Shown: in pieces, positions 17,616-26,061 of the stretch | How the letters are laid out: every line of letters begins with the position of its first letter | How positions within the stretch are numbered: the first letter of the stretch is position 1 | Source of the DNA: SW10 sp965657795 | Lineage (GTDB): Bacteria; Verrucomicrobiota; Verrucomicrobiia; Verrucomicrobiales; Akkermansiaceae | Assembly (NCBI GenBank): GCA_965657795.1 | Contig: CBFHQJ010000035.1 | Coordinates: forward strand, 1 to 46,440 | Reading direction: 5' to 3' | Length of the DNA stretch: 46,440 nt | Notes under the pieces: generated by a model | The model's input: only the letters and a program-made list of their open reading frames with translations | The model's database searches: none | Told to the model about the DNA's origin: nothing | Program-made: the position numbers and the translations under genes

Positions 17616-17758
17616 GAATTAGATAGAATTTCGGACAGTAGTTCAAATCTCGGAGGTTTCTGGAATAAATAAGTTCAATTTAGAATGTTGAAAAATCACA
17701 CGAAGATGATCTCTGTCAAGCAAGCGGGATCTTTTTGGGGGCGAATTCTCCAAAGGAA

Positions 17759-18766
17759 TCAATCGTTTGAGGGCAGGATTTTAATTAGGCGGTGGTTGAA
17801 TGAGTCGGCGATCCAGAGAGCACCATCTGGGGAGTAGCGGGCGCCGTGGGGGCGGTTGAGTTGACTTGGTTTGTTCCCTTTCTTGCCGGGAGTGCCGTAA
17901 AGAAGATGAAGTGTTTTGGCTTTGGGTTTGTATAGGCGAATGGTCTGGTTGTTATCATCACTGATGACGAGATTACCGCCGGGATCTAGGGCGAGGTGCT
18001 TGGGGCCGTTGAGTTGGGCCTTCACGGCGGGGCCCTCGTCACCGTAGGATCCTTTTTTTCCGGAAAGGTTCACGACGGTGCGCAGGGTGCCGGTGGGCGT
18101 GACTTGCCGGACGGCGTGACCTTCACGAGAAGCGAAGTAGATGGAGCCATCCTTGCCATAAATAGCGGCTCGAGGTGCCAGGAGTGGAGATTGAAGTGCG
18201 GGAGAGCCTTCGATCGGTTTTCCTTTTTTGCCATTTCCGGCGAGAGGTTTCATCGAGAGCTTTTGCAGGTCGATTTCGACCACTTGACGTTTGTCGAGAT
18301 CGGCGACCAGAAGCCGATTGCCATCAGGGTGAAGGTCGACGGTGTAGGGTGATTTAAAATCCAGTTTGCCATCGCCCAAGGTGGAGATGGTTTTGGTTGT
18401 GAGGTTCAGGACGCGGATGCGGCGATTGAAGGTGTCGGCGATGAAAAGACGGCCACCAGGGTGCAAAGTCAGATCGTGCATGCCATTGAAGCGGGCTTTG
18501 GCAGCCGGACCACCATCTCCCTCGGCAACAACGCCTAGTTTTTTTCCGCCCGGTGAGTTTGAGCCGGCGATGAAGGTGAGTTTGTTCTCTTCGATCTTAA
18601 AGACCCGGTTGCCGTTTTCGTATTCCACGCCGTAAAGGGTCCCGCCTTGATCAAAGACGATTGAGAAGGGTTCAACAAGACCGGTAATGATCTCGGGTTT
18701 TGCTGCCAGATTGAGGCCGCAAATGAAAAGTAAGGCAAGGGTGTGAAGAAATGAAGGTGTTTTCAT
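17759..18766 (-). CDS. Exported NHL-repeat beta-propeller protein
   Basis: 335-aa protein with a signal peptide (about 1-22, FLHTLALLFICGLNLAA) followed by NHL-type repeats forming a likely six-bladed propeller. Repeating signatures include GRLFIADTFNRRIRVLN, NRLLVADLDKRQVVEID, GSIYFASREGHAVRQV, GNLVISDDNNQTIRLY and GALWIADSFNHRLIKI. NHL propellers bind proteins or ligands, and related exported ones sit in surface or degradative systems; no catalytic residues can be assigned. It stands between the PEP-CTERM gene and argG with its own upstream region of 250 nt. Its 140-nt downstream gap has no clear hairpin. Confidence 0.85.
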   Translation of the reverse strand: MKTPSFLHTLALLFICGLNLAAKPEIITGLVEPFSIVFDQGGTLYGVEYENGNRVFKIEENKLTFIAGSNSPGGKKLGVVAEGDGGPAAKARFNGMHDLTLHPGGRLFIADTFNRRIRVLNLTTKTISTLGDGKLDFKSPYTVDLHPDGNRLLVADLDKRQVVEIDLQKLSMKPLAGNGKKGKPIEGSPALQSPLLAPRAAIYGKDGSIYFASREGHAVRQVTPTGTLRTVVNLSGKKGSYGDEGPAVKAQLNGPKHLALDPGGNLVISDDNNQTIRLYKPKAKTLHLLYGTPGKKGNKPSQLNRPHGARYSPDGALWIADSFNHRLIKILPSND

Positions 18767-18960
18767 GGGAGAAGAGTGAGGGTGATGTTGGTGGGGGGAT
18801 TGCAGTTGGTCATTTGAGCTGGTAGAGTTCGAACGGTTTGGTCGCGAGATTCGTAATGAAGGCGAGACAGTAAAGAGGCCGGAGCATTTGTTTACTACGG
18901 GGTGAATGAATGACTTCTGTGTAGAATTTTTCTGCCGGTCAGGCTGGGAGTAATAGACAA

Positions 18961-18993
18961 AGAAAAGCCCGGAGCCTTGATCGGCTCCGGGCT
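18961..18993 (-). terminator. Intrinsic terminator of argG
   Basis: On the minus strand: AGCCCGGAGCC, loop GATCAA, GGCTCCGGGCT, followed by TTTTCTTT. An 11-bp GC-rich stem 26 nt after the argG stop codon. Confidence 0.92.
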
Positions 18994-19018
18994 GATGGGA
19001 GATTGTGCTGAAATCTGA

Positions 19019-20305
19019 TTATTTATCGTTCACACGGGCGAACTGTTTCAGGCGAAGGCCGTTGAGAGCGATGAAGCCGGAGGCGTCGTTCTGATTGTAG
19101 GCTTCTTCCTGTCCGCCTTCCATGGTTGCGATATCTTCGTCATAAAGGCTGTTCGGGGAACGGCGTCCGGCATTGATGACGTTGCCTTTGTAAAGCTTCA
19201 GTCGAACTTCGCCATTCACGGTTTTTTGAGTCTCGGAAACGAGGGCCTGAATGGCCTCACGCTCTGGCGCAAACCAGAAGCCATTATAAACGAGCTGAGC
19301 GTATTTCGGGATAAGCGAATCACGCACATGCTGGGCCTCGCGATCGATGGTCAGGGTTTCGAGATCCTGATGGGCAGCGAGAAGAATGGTGCCTCCGGGT
19401 GTCTCGTAGATACCACGCGACTTCATTCCCACGAAGCGGTTCTCGACGATGTCGATGCGGCCGATGCCGTGCTTGCCACCGAGGTGGTTCAGGACACGCA
19501 TGACACCATAAGGAGTGAGGAGGGTATAGCCGTCCTTTTCTCCTTTGACTTCGAAGTCCGCGAGCTCGGAGATGTATCCGGCAAGACTATCATTTTTCAG
19601 GCCGACGATATTGCCGTTTTCAAAAAGACACTGAATGTATTCCGGAGTGTCGGGAGCGTCTTCGGGCGCGACGGAAAGAACATACATGTCCTTGTCCTTG
19701 TCAGTTGAGCCATCATACCAGGTGTCCTCGAGAGCTCCTGCTTCGAAGGAAATGTGGAGAAGGTTTCGGTCCATTGAGTAGGGCTTCTTGTTGGAAGCCT
19801 GGACGTTAATGCCGTTCTCTTCGCAGTAGGCGATCATTTCCGCGCGGCCGGGGAATTGCTCGCGGAAGGAATCGTCACGCCAAGGGGCGATCATTTTGAT
19901 GTCAGGAGCGAGGGCGTTGAGGGAAAGTTCGAAGCGGACCTGGTCGTTGCCTTTTCCGGTGGCACCGTGGGCGATGGCGTCCGCTCCTTCGGCGCGGGCG
20001 ACATCGAGCATACCCTTGATGATGCAGGGGCGGGCGATGGAGGTTCCGAGGAGGTAGCGGCCTTCATAAACCGCGTTTGCCTGAAACATCGGGTAGATGT
20101 AGTCTGCAGCGAACTCTTCCTTGAGATCACCGATGTAGCACTTGGAAGCACCAGTGCTGAGAGCTTTTTCTTCGAGTCCGTCTAGTTCCTCGGCTTGCCC
20201 GACATCCGCGCAGTAGGCGATAATTTCGGCGTTGTATTTCTCTTTAAGCCAAAGAAGGAGAACGGAGGTGTCAAGACCACCTGAGTATGCGACCACGATT
20301 TTCAT
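19019..20305 (-). CDS. argG: Argininosuccinate synthase
   Basis: Joins citrulline and aspartate with ATP to give argininosuccinate, the penultimate step of arginine synthesis. 428 aa from the ATG at 20305 (MKIVVAYSGGLDTSVLLLW); the frame is open further upstream only because it shadows the next gene. The PP-loop AYSGGLDTS (about residues 6-14), ARPCIIKGMLDVA, HGATGKGNDQVRFE and PYSMDRNLLH are family hallmarks. The length fits bacterial enzymes of the longer type. It is the last gene of a likely LON-protein / exported protein / argG run (spacings 6 and 49 nt) ending in a strong terminator. Confidence 0.97.
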   Translation of the reverse strand: MKIVVAYSGGLDTSVLLLWLKEKYNAEIIAYCADVGQAEELDGLEEKALSTGASKCYIGDLKEEFAADYIYPMFQANAVYEGRYLLGTSIARPCIIKGMLDVARAEGADAIAHGATGKGNDQVRFELSLNALAPDIKMIAPWRDDSFREQFPGRAEMIAYCEENGINVQASNKKPYSMDRNLLHISFEAGALEDTWYDGSTDKDKDMYVLSVAPEDAPDTPEYIQCLFENGNIVGLKNDSLAGYISELADFEVKGEKDGYTLLTPYGVMRVLNHLGGKHGIGRIDIVENRFVGMKSRGIYETPGGTILLAAHQDLETLTIDREAQHVRDSLIPKYAQLVYNGFWFAPEREAIQALVSETQKTVNGEVRLKLYKGNVINAGRRSPNSLYDEDIATMEGGQEEAYNQNDASGFIALNGLRLKQFARVNDK

Positions 20306-20354
20306 CGCGGTTGGGATAAGGCAGAGTGGCGGACTTTGCGAAAGTTTTTTTTCG

Positions 20355-21173
20355 CTATGGAGCTTCGATGAAGAAGGGTTGGCTGATGAGCCTGAAAAAG
20401 CCTTTGTTGCCCCGGGGGACGGTGGTTGTTGAATTTCCGACAATTTCGAAGGGGCTGCCCACGTTGGTCCAAATGCTTTCCCGCAGATTGCTGGAGGTTT
20501 GGATGGTGTATTGCATGCCCTCAATTCCGGTGAATGAGAATTGGGCGGAGGAGCCTTGAGTGGAGATTGAAACTTCTGGAGCAGTGAGATCCGGCAGGAG
20601 GGTGAAGTTGTCGATCGCAACAGCCCGGCCGTCGGCGGCGGTGGAGGCCGGGTAGAAATTGAGACCGATTTCGGTGACGTCGGAGAGAATGGCCGGGGTG
20701 AGGTTGACCTCGATAAATTCCTCATCATCGTCATCAAAAATATACCACTGATCCCTTGAAAGTGAGTTTTGAAGTCCGGCCCAGCCGGATTGTTCGATGA
20801 CGTAGAAGTCGCTGTAATAAAAGGTATCTCCGGCGAGGATATAGAACTCGACGTCCGAGAAGGTATTGATGTCCTCAATGAAGACATCGCAAAGGATGGT
20901 ATCAACGCCGGTCTCTGCGTAATTCCCGACAAAAATCCCTCCAGATGACATAATGTCGGCAAAAAGAGAGACCCCCGAATCCTGGGTGAACGTGGCGTAA
21001 ATTTCGGGGTCGCCGGAGTTGGAGAGGTTCCAGGGAGCGTTGAAGGCTTCGTCGGTGGCGTAGTTGTAAAAAGCCCAGCTTTCGCCATTGGCCTGTTGCG
21101 TGAATGGTTCGAAGCCACCAAGGGTTTGGGCGCCAACTGGAGCGACGAGTAAAAGAGAGAGAAGAAGTTTCAT
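20355..21173 (-). CDS. Exported hypothetical protein with Verrucomicrobia-type C-terminal tail
   Basis: 272-aa protein with a signal peptide (1-15, LLLSLLLVAPVGAQ). The main part (about 16-195) is beta-rich and acidic, ending in a segment typical of carbohydrate-binding-like jelly rolls (VTEIGLNFYPAST ... VAIDNFTLLPD). The C-terminal region (about 205-272) has MQYTIQTSSNLRESIW and NKGFFRLIS, matching the tail seen on three other exported proteins in this window. It starts 6 nt after the LON-domain gene stop and ends 49 nt before argG. The resemblance to binding domains is tentative. Confidence 0.75.
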   Translation of the reverse strand: MKLLLSLLLVAPVGAQTLGGFEPFTQQANGESWAFYNYATDEAFNAPWNLSNSGDPEIYATFTQDSGVSLFADIMSSGGIFVGNYAETGVDTILCDVFIEDINTFSDVEFYILAGDTFYYSDFYVIEQSGWAGLQNSLSRDQWYIFDDDDEEFIEVNLTPAILSDVTEIGLNFYPASTAADGRAVAIDNFTLLPDLTAPEVSISTQGSSAQFSFTGIEGMQYTIQTSSNLRESIWTNVGSPFEIVGNSTTTVPRGNKGFFRLISQPFFIEAP

Positions 21174-21179
21174 GTCGGG

Positions 21180-21800
21180 TTAGACGGGCGGACCTGCTTT
21201 TTCCAGAAATTGAATTAAAAAATCGATCCGTTTTCTCACTTCCGGAGTTTCGAGGAGGCGTTGACGGTCGTTTGGGTCGTGAATAAATTGTTGCGCGACG
21301 GCGTCCGAGCAGGTCGCGGAGTCACCCGCTTTATCCAGAGTGGTATTAATCTGCTCGTTGACCTCGGACGGGAAGTTGGCCAGCGTTCGATTGATGGCGC
21401 GGCGGAGTCGGCCGAGATATTCCGTTTCTTCGCCGGCAGCCAGAGTTGTGTCGAGAATAGGTCTGATTTTAGCGTGAGGGTAGGGTTTGTCGTCGAGCCA
21501 TTCCTCAAAGTAGACGCGAAAAACTCCGTGAAGAAGGAGGTTGGAGGTGCCGTTTTCGGACTCCCGCGAGGCGCGGATGAGGCCGATCGTTCCGACGGGA
21601 GCGGCGCAGCGGTCGGGATCGCTGCTGTCGTCCCCGAGGAGGTTGCCGACGCAAAACATGCAATTTCCTTCAAGGGCATCATTGATCATCTCCCGATAAC
21701 GCGGCTCAAAGATATGGAGGGGCATTCCGCCGTGCGGGAAGAGCACGGTGTCGGGCAGGAGGATGACTCCGCAGGATTCGGGGATTTCTAATGAGTCCAT
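21180..21800 (-). CDS. Stand-alone LON substrate-binding domain protein
   Basis: About 206 aa from the ATG at 21800 (MDSLEIPESCGVILLPDTVL). An ATG 27 codons upstream (21881) is also in frame but adds sequence unlike the family. It shows the Lon N-terminal (PUA-like) domain pattern: LPDTVLFPHGGMPLHIFEPRYREMI, then NLLLHGVFRVYFEEW. It lacks the AAA+ and protease domains of Lon. Such proteins are common, and a substrate- or adaptor-binding role is usually assumed. It is probably co-transcribed with the exported protein and argG downstream. Confidence 0.85.
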   Translation of the reverse strand: MDSLEIPESCGVILLPDTVLFPHGGMPLHIFEPRYREMINDALEGNCMFCVGNLLGDDSSDPDRCAAPVGTIGLIRASRESENGTSNLLLHGVFRVYFEEWLDDKPYPHAKIRPILDTTLAAGEETEYLGRLRRAINRTLANFPSEVNEQINTTLDKAGDSATCSDAVAQQFIHDPNDRQRLLETPEVRKRIDFLIQFLEKAGPPV

Positions 21801-21940
21801 TTTATAGATGTCGTCGTCATATGATGGGTGGACATGTGCGGTGAGTAGTTGGCCCGGAGTTTTACGCTCAACCTGGCGCAAGGAACGGCGAGCTATGAGC
21901 GACAGCCAAATTCCAGTCGCCGACGTCGAACAGTCCTTCT

Positions 21941-23224
21941 TTACGATTGAGCGAGAGCTTGGTCGAGGTCGGCGAGGATGTCATCGATGTGCTCGATGCC
22001 GACGGAGAGGCGGACGAGTTCGGGGCGGATGCCACCGGCGAGTTGTTGCTCGGCCGTGAGTTGCGAGTGAGTCGTGGTGGCCGGGTGGATTGCCAGTGAT
22101 TTGGCGTCTCCGAGGTTGGCAACGTGGGAGAACATTTGGAGCGAGTTGATGAACTTGGCTCCGGCATCAGCTCCACCTTTGATTCCGAACACGACGACGC
22201 TGCCACCTTTGCCTCGTAGGTATTTTTTGTTCTTGGCGAATTCAGGGTCGTCTTCGAGCCCGGGGAAGCGAACCCACTCGACGGAGGGGTGATCTTTGAG
22301 GTGCTTGGCGACAGCGAGCGAGTTGTCGCAATGGCGTTCCATGCGGAGAGGGAGGGTTTCAATGCCCTGAAGGAATTGCCAGGAGTTGTCCGGAGCGATG
22401 CAGGCTCCGAGATTGCGAAGAGGCACGGTGCGCATGCGCAGAATATAGGCAAGCGGGGCGAGCATATCGGGGAGATCGTGTCCCCAGCGGAGGCCGTGGT
22501 AGGAGTTGTCGGGGTTATCGAAGAGAGGGTGTTTGCCGCCAGCCCAGTTGAAGCTGCCGGAGTCGATGACAATGCCGCCGAGGCCGGTACCATGTCCGCC
22601 AAGCCATTTGGTTAGGGAGTGCACGACGATGTCGGCTCCGTGCTCGAGTGGTTTGGTGAGGTAAGGAGTGGAGCAGGTGGCATCGACGATGAGAGGAATT
22701 CCGTTGTCTTTGGCGATGGCGCCGACGGCGTCGAGATCCGTCACTTCGAGAGCGGGGTTTGAGACCGTTTCGCAGAAGAGGGCGCGCGTCTTATCATCAA
22801 TGGCGTTGGCGAATTGCTGGGGATCTTGCGAATCCACAAAGCGGACCTCGATGCCAAGAGCGGGGAGGATGTCGTTGAACTGGGTGTAGCTGCCTCCGTA
22901 GAGGTTGCGGGCGGAGACGATGTTGTCACCGGCTTGGGCGAGGTTGATGATGGAGTTGAAAATAGCGGCGGTGCCGGATGAGTGGGCAAGACCGGCAAGT
23001 TCGTGGGCACCTTCAAGGAGGCAGATGCGCTTCTCAAGCACATCTGTGGTGGGGTTCATGAGTCGGGTGTAAATGTTCCCGAGTTCTTTGAGCGCGAAGA
23101 GATTGGCAGCGTGCTCGGTGTCCTTAAATGTAAAAGCGGTGCTCTTGTAAATGGGAACGGCCCGAGAGTGGGTGTCGGAATCAGGTTGGTGACCACCGTG
23201 AAGGCAAAGTGTTTCGTGTTTCAT
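21941..23224 (-). CDS. metY: O-acetylhomoserine sulfhydrylase (Cys/Met PLP enzyme)
   Basis: PLP-dependent enzyme that makes homocysteine from O-acetylhomoserine and sulfide, feeding methionine synthesis. 427 aa, the usual MetY length (longer than MetB/MetC, about 380). MKHETLCLHGGHQPD at the start, IYTRLMNPTTDVLEKR, PLIVDATCSTPYL with Asp181 for the PLP ring nitrogen, and the Schiff-base Lys206 in VVHSLTKWLGGHGTG. VANLGDAKSLAIHPATTTHSQ near the C-terminus is characteristic of the MetY/MetZ group. It stands 72 nt downstream of the exonuclease gene on the same strand. O-succinylhomoserine as substrate cannot be excluded. Confidence 0.93.
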   Translation of the reverse strand: MKHETLCLHGGHQPDSDTHSRAVPIYKSTAFTFKDTEHAANLFALKELGNIYTRLMNPTTDVLEKRICLLEGAHELAGLAHSSGTAAIFNSIINLAQAGDNIVSARNLYGGSYTQFNDILPALGIEVRFVDSQDPQQFANAIDDKTRALFCETVSNPALEVTDLDAVGAIAKDNGIPLIVDATCSTPYLTKPLEHGADIVVHSLTKWLGGHGTGLGGIVIDSGSFNWAGGKHPLFDNPDNSYHGLRWGHDLPDMLAPLAYILRMRTVPLRNLGACIAPDNSWQFLQGIETLPLRMERHCDNSLAVAKHLKDHPSVEWVRFPGLEDDPEFAKNKKYLRGKGGSVVVFGIKGGADAGAKFINSLQMFSHVANLGDAKSLAIHPATTTHSQLTAEQQLAGGIRPELVRLSVGIEHIDDILADLDQALAQS

Positions 23225-23296
23225 GCTGGGAAAAATCTAGCATGGATTTCGGAGATGGGAAATACTGGTGTGACGCGTTGTTCGGGAACGACAAAC

Positions 23297-24025
23297 TTAG
23301 AGTCGGCCTTCGTTTTTCAGCGCTTCCATGATCTTCAGAGCCGCATAGGCATCGTTCGCGGCGTAGGTGAGTTGACGCGGGGTAAGATCGGGGCGAGCCC
23401 AGTTGCTGGTGGTCGTTGATTTGGACTTCTTGAAGCATTGCTTCATGAGGACGCCCATCGCTCCACGCACTCCAATCTGGCCGCGATATCCCATCTTACG
23501 GAAGATCTGATCGAGATCGAGGACATGATTGAGTTCGATGTCCAGGCGACTCCGGATTTGGCCATGGTCATTCTGTAGTCCAAATCCGACCTTGAGAACA
23601 TCATGCGATGAGATGAGCTCCGAGGTGGCCTTTTCGCACTCGTGGTGGTGGAGTTGGAAAATGAAGGCCTTATCGGTTAGCGAAAATTGCACGACGTGTG
23701 GTCCGCTGCTTTTTTGTCCGGCGCGGAAGGTGGGTTTTGCTTCGGTGTCAAAGCCGCCGATTCCTGCCGCGAGGATTTCATCAACCGCATCGTGGCACTC
23801 GGCTCGCGATGAGGGAACGTGGATTTGGTCGAGGGAAAGGCCGGGGAATGGAGGGAGAAGGGCCGTTTCAGCTTTGGTCGGGCCCATTAGGCCGCTTGGC
23901 TTTTCGGCTTTCTGCTTCTGACTTGGAGAAGCCTCATCGGTATTGCCTATTGTTGACGCCGGCCCCCTGCGACGACGGCGACGACGACGGTTTTTTTTTG
24001 GAGGATTCGGCTCTGGATCACTCAT
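23297..24025 (-). CDS. DEDDy 3'-5' exonuclease with poly-arginine N-terminus
   Basis: RNase D/WRN-type exonuclease domain, 242 aa from the ATG at 24025. Exo I: GFDTEAKP (Asp93, Glu95); Exo II: KVGFGLQNDHGQI (Asp153); Exo III: YAANDAYAAL (Tyr221, Asp225), so all four metal ligands and the DEDDy tyrosine are present. WRN-like signature segments (VVQFSL; SNWARPDLTPRQLTYAA) are visible. No HRDC domains follow, unlike RNase D. The N-terminal ~55 residues are disordered and start with eight consecutive arginines (13-20), probably an RNA-contacting tail. On the coding strand this is a run of nine A followed by CGN triplets. It is followed by metY and preceded by the phosphatase and kinase genes, all on the same strand. 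Confidence 0.88.
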   Translation of the reverse strand: MSDPEPNPPKKNRRRRRRRRGPASTIGNTDEASPSQKQKAEKPSGLMGPTKAETALLPPFPGLSLDQIHVPSSRAECHDAVDEILAAGIGGFDTEAKPTFRAGQKSSGPHVVQFSLTDKAFIFQLHHHECEKATSELISSHDVLKVGFGLQNDHGQIRSRLDIELNHVLDLDQIFRKMGYRGQIGVRGAMGVLMKQCFKKSKSTTTSNWARPDLTPRQLTYAANDAYAALKIMEALKNEGRL

Positions 24026-24097
24026 TTTGTGCAAGTTGGGAGAGAGTCTGGAGGAAATGCAAGCGCTCGGCAATCCCTCCCTGGTAGGAAAAACTTC

Positions 24098-24973
24098 CTA
24101 CGTGAAGAATTTGGAGGCCGAAGTGGCGAGATCGGGACTTGAGGCAAAGAGGACGCCTCTGCGATTCATGAAGGTAGGACCTTCGGGATTGAGTTGAAGT
24201 GTCTCGCCATCGATGTCGCTGACCGGCAGGCCAAGTTCGTTGAAGAAGCAGGTGGTCGCAGCGAAGTCCCAAAGTGAACCGCCGCCGGGAGTTGGTTTGG
24301 GAAGCTTAAAGTAAAGCGCCGGGGTGTTTTGCGCGACCGCACAAGCATTGAGCACCGAGCCGGCGTGATCGATGAGCTTCCAACTTTTTAGGCCGTGCAT
24401 TTTCACGAATTCGTCGAGCCGTTCCCGGAAGGCCGGTTTGTTGGCTTGAGCGATAAAGCTATTGTCGATCAAGAGGGTGAGTTGGCCATTGGGGCAGGGT
24501 GATGATATCCTCCAGTATTCCCCGTTTCGGCGGGCTCCTCTTTGGTGAACGGCGTGATAGAGTGTCGAGGTGGCAGGATCGAAAACGACTCCAATCACTG
24601 GAGTGCCATCGCGGGAGACCAGCGCAATGGACACCGAGTATCCCGGCGTGCCCTTGGTGAAGGCGAGAGTTCCGTCGAGGGGATCGATGCACCAGAAGTA
24701 ATCGTGTTGATGGCGGCTGGAATCGTCAGGGCTTTCTTCGGTGAGGAGGCCGAGTTCAAATCTGGCCAAGCTTACCTTGAGAGCTTCGAGAACCAGATTT
24801 TGGCTTTCAAGGTCGATGGCGGTGACAACCTGGGAGGCGAGTGAGGTTCCGCCTTCCTTGTGTAGAACCTCGTGGTCACCACAAAGCTTGCTTTGGATCA
24901 TCTTGCCAGCCTTGGTCGCGGCCTCGATGGCGATTGATTCGAGTTCGATGAGTTGGTCGGATGTGAGCTGCAT
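24098..24973 (-). CDS. IMPase-family phosphatase (CysQ/BPNT-like 3'(2'),5'-bisphosphate nucleotidase)
   Basis: 291 aa from the ATG at 24973; the longer open frame upstream overlaps the kinase gene and is rejected. Lithium-sensitive, Mg-dependent phosphatase fold: Glu79/Glu80 in LLTEESPDD, the DPLDGT core (Asp97, Asp100; FWCIDPLDGTLAFTKG), YSVSIALV, and the C-terminal WDFAATTCFFNELG. The 'DPLDGTlaFtkG' form and the overall size fit the BPNT/CysQ branch better than classical inositol monophosphatase, suggesting pAp/PAPS as substrate, but the substrate cannot be fixed from motifs alone. It follows the APH-like kinase by 10 nt. A small hairpin (24084-24101) overlaps its stop codon and lacks a U-tract. 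Confidence 0.85.
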   Translation of the reverse strand: MQLTSDQLIELESIAIEAATKAGKMIQSKLCGDHEVLHKEGGTSLASQVVTAIDLESQNLVLEALKVSLARFELGLLTEESPDDSSRHQHDYFWCIDPLDGTLAFTKGTPGYSVSIALVSRDGTPVIGVVFDPATSTLYHAVHQRGARRNGEYWRISSPCPNGQLTLLIDNSFIAQANKPAFRERLDEFVKMHGLKSWKLIDHAGSVLNACAVAQNTPALYFKLPKPTPGGGSLWDFAATTCFFNELGLPVSDIDGETLQLNPEGPTFMNRRGVLFASSPDLATSASKFFT

Positions 24974-24983
24974 GAGAAAACGG

Positions 24984-25961
24984 TTAGAGTGTTGCGAGGA
25001 CTTCGCGGGCGAGGCGTTCGCTGTAAGAATTGATTTTCCAATGACCGGGGCTCCAGCCTTTGAGGAAGCGGTGAAAATCAGTCCAGGCGATGGGGAAGAG
25101 GACCCGCCATTCGGACTCGATGGCTTGAGCGTCGAGTTGAGGGTGTTTGATTGCAAGGGCCGTGGCGAAGGTGGCAAAGTAGTGATCGAGGACTTCGGAC
25201 TCTCTTGATTGACAGCTTGATTCATCGAGACACGAGCCCATGAAATAGGCGAGATCCTTCATCCCACAACCTCCGCCGACATACTGGAAATCGACGGCAG
25301 CAACTTGCTCCCCCGAATCGCAAAAACAAAAGTTGGCGAGCTTGGCATCTCCGTGAACGAGAGTCTGGAAGCGGGCGTTTTTGAGAGCTTGATCGAGTGC
25401 GGGGGCTGCGTTTTTGAGCGGGAGGTCATCGAGTGCTTCGAGTTCCTGACTGCGGGTCGCGAGGTGCCAATAGGTGCCGGTCTCCCAGAGGCTTTCGGGC
25501 TTTACTCCCATAAAGTTGGCGTGAAAGTGCGCGAGCCAATCGAGGCAGGCATTAAAAGAGGTTGAGGAGACAGAAGTCAGGCGACTTGGATAGCCGGCCG
25601 GATCGAGGTCTTCAAGAACGAGAAGGATTTCTTTATCATGTTGGTCGAAGGCGATCCTTTCCGGGATCCGGGCCTCCGGTGGACAGAGCTTGTTCCACTG
25701 AAGATACCAGGCGGTTTCGATCTGGTAGGATTTGAGCTTTCGTTGGTGAGACAGATTTGAATTCCAACCGCGAGGGTGGTTTGCAGTTTCGGTCATTCGG
25801 ATGTGTTTCGCGATGACGGTGGAGCCTCCATCCAGTCGTAGGCGCAAAATGTGACCGTATCCGCTCCAGAGCTCCTGTAAGACCTCCACCACTTCCAGCG
25901 TCGAGGCGCCGGTGGCGGAAAGGATGGTTTCCTGAAAGCGAAGATTGAGGGAGGGGAGCAT
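24984..25961 (-). CDS. APH/choline-kinase-like small-molecule phosphotransferase
   Basis: 325-aa protein of the aminoglycoside phosphotransferase / ecdysteroid-kinase-like fold. A nucleotide lysine is present in STVIAKHIRM (about Lys52); the catalytic loop is LVHGDAKLANFCF (His203, Asp205, Asn210) and the metal site AAVDFQYVGGGCGMKDLAYF (Asp224, with Gln after it as in EcKinase/DUF1679-like members). The substrate is unknown; sugars, amino alcohols and nucleosides are used by relatives. It is the first gene of a tight pair with the IMPase-family phosphatase (10 nt apart). A kinase and phosphatase made together could act on related metabolites. It is divergent from the broken methyltransferase gene. 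Confidence 0.82.
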   Translation of the reverse strand: MLPSLNLRFQETILSATGASTLEVVEVLQELWSGYGHILRLRLDGGSTVIAKHIRMTETANHPRGWNSNLSHQRKLKSYQIETAWYLQWNKLCPPEARIPERIAFDQHDKEILLVLEDLDPAGYPSRLTSVSSTSFNACLDWLAHFHANFMGVKPESLWETGTYWHLATRSQELEALDDLPLKNAAPALDQALKNARFQTLVHGDAKLANFCFCDSGEQVAAVDFQYVGGGCGMKDLAYFMGSCLDESSCQSRESEVLDHYFATFATALAIKHPQLDAQAIESEWRVLFPIAWTDFHRFLKGWSPGHWKINSYSERLAREVLATL

Positions 25962-26061
25962 TCGGTGGTCTGGTTGGAGATCACCGGATATTCAGCTTTA
26001 GACTTCGCGAGGTCAACCTAGGGTTGTGAATCGGGTGCAGCAATGTAGCGGTCAATTTAAG

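Noticed and set aside
19019..21136. 705-residue open frame that would give argG a long N-terminal extension.
   Set aside because: Everything upstream of 20305 is the wrong-frame reading of the exported-protein gene at 20355-21173; argG homology starts exactly at MKIVVAYSGG.
24084..24101. GTAGGAA/TTCCTAC hairpin over the phosphatase stop codon.
   Set aside because: Only a 7-bp stem with no following U-tract on the transcribed strand; not convincing as a terminator.
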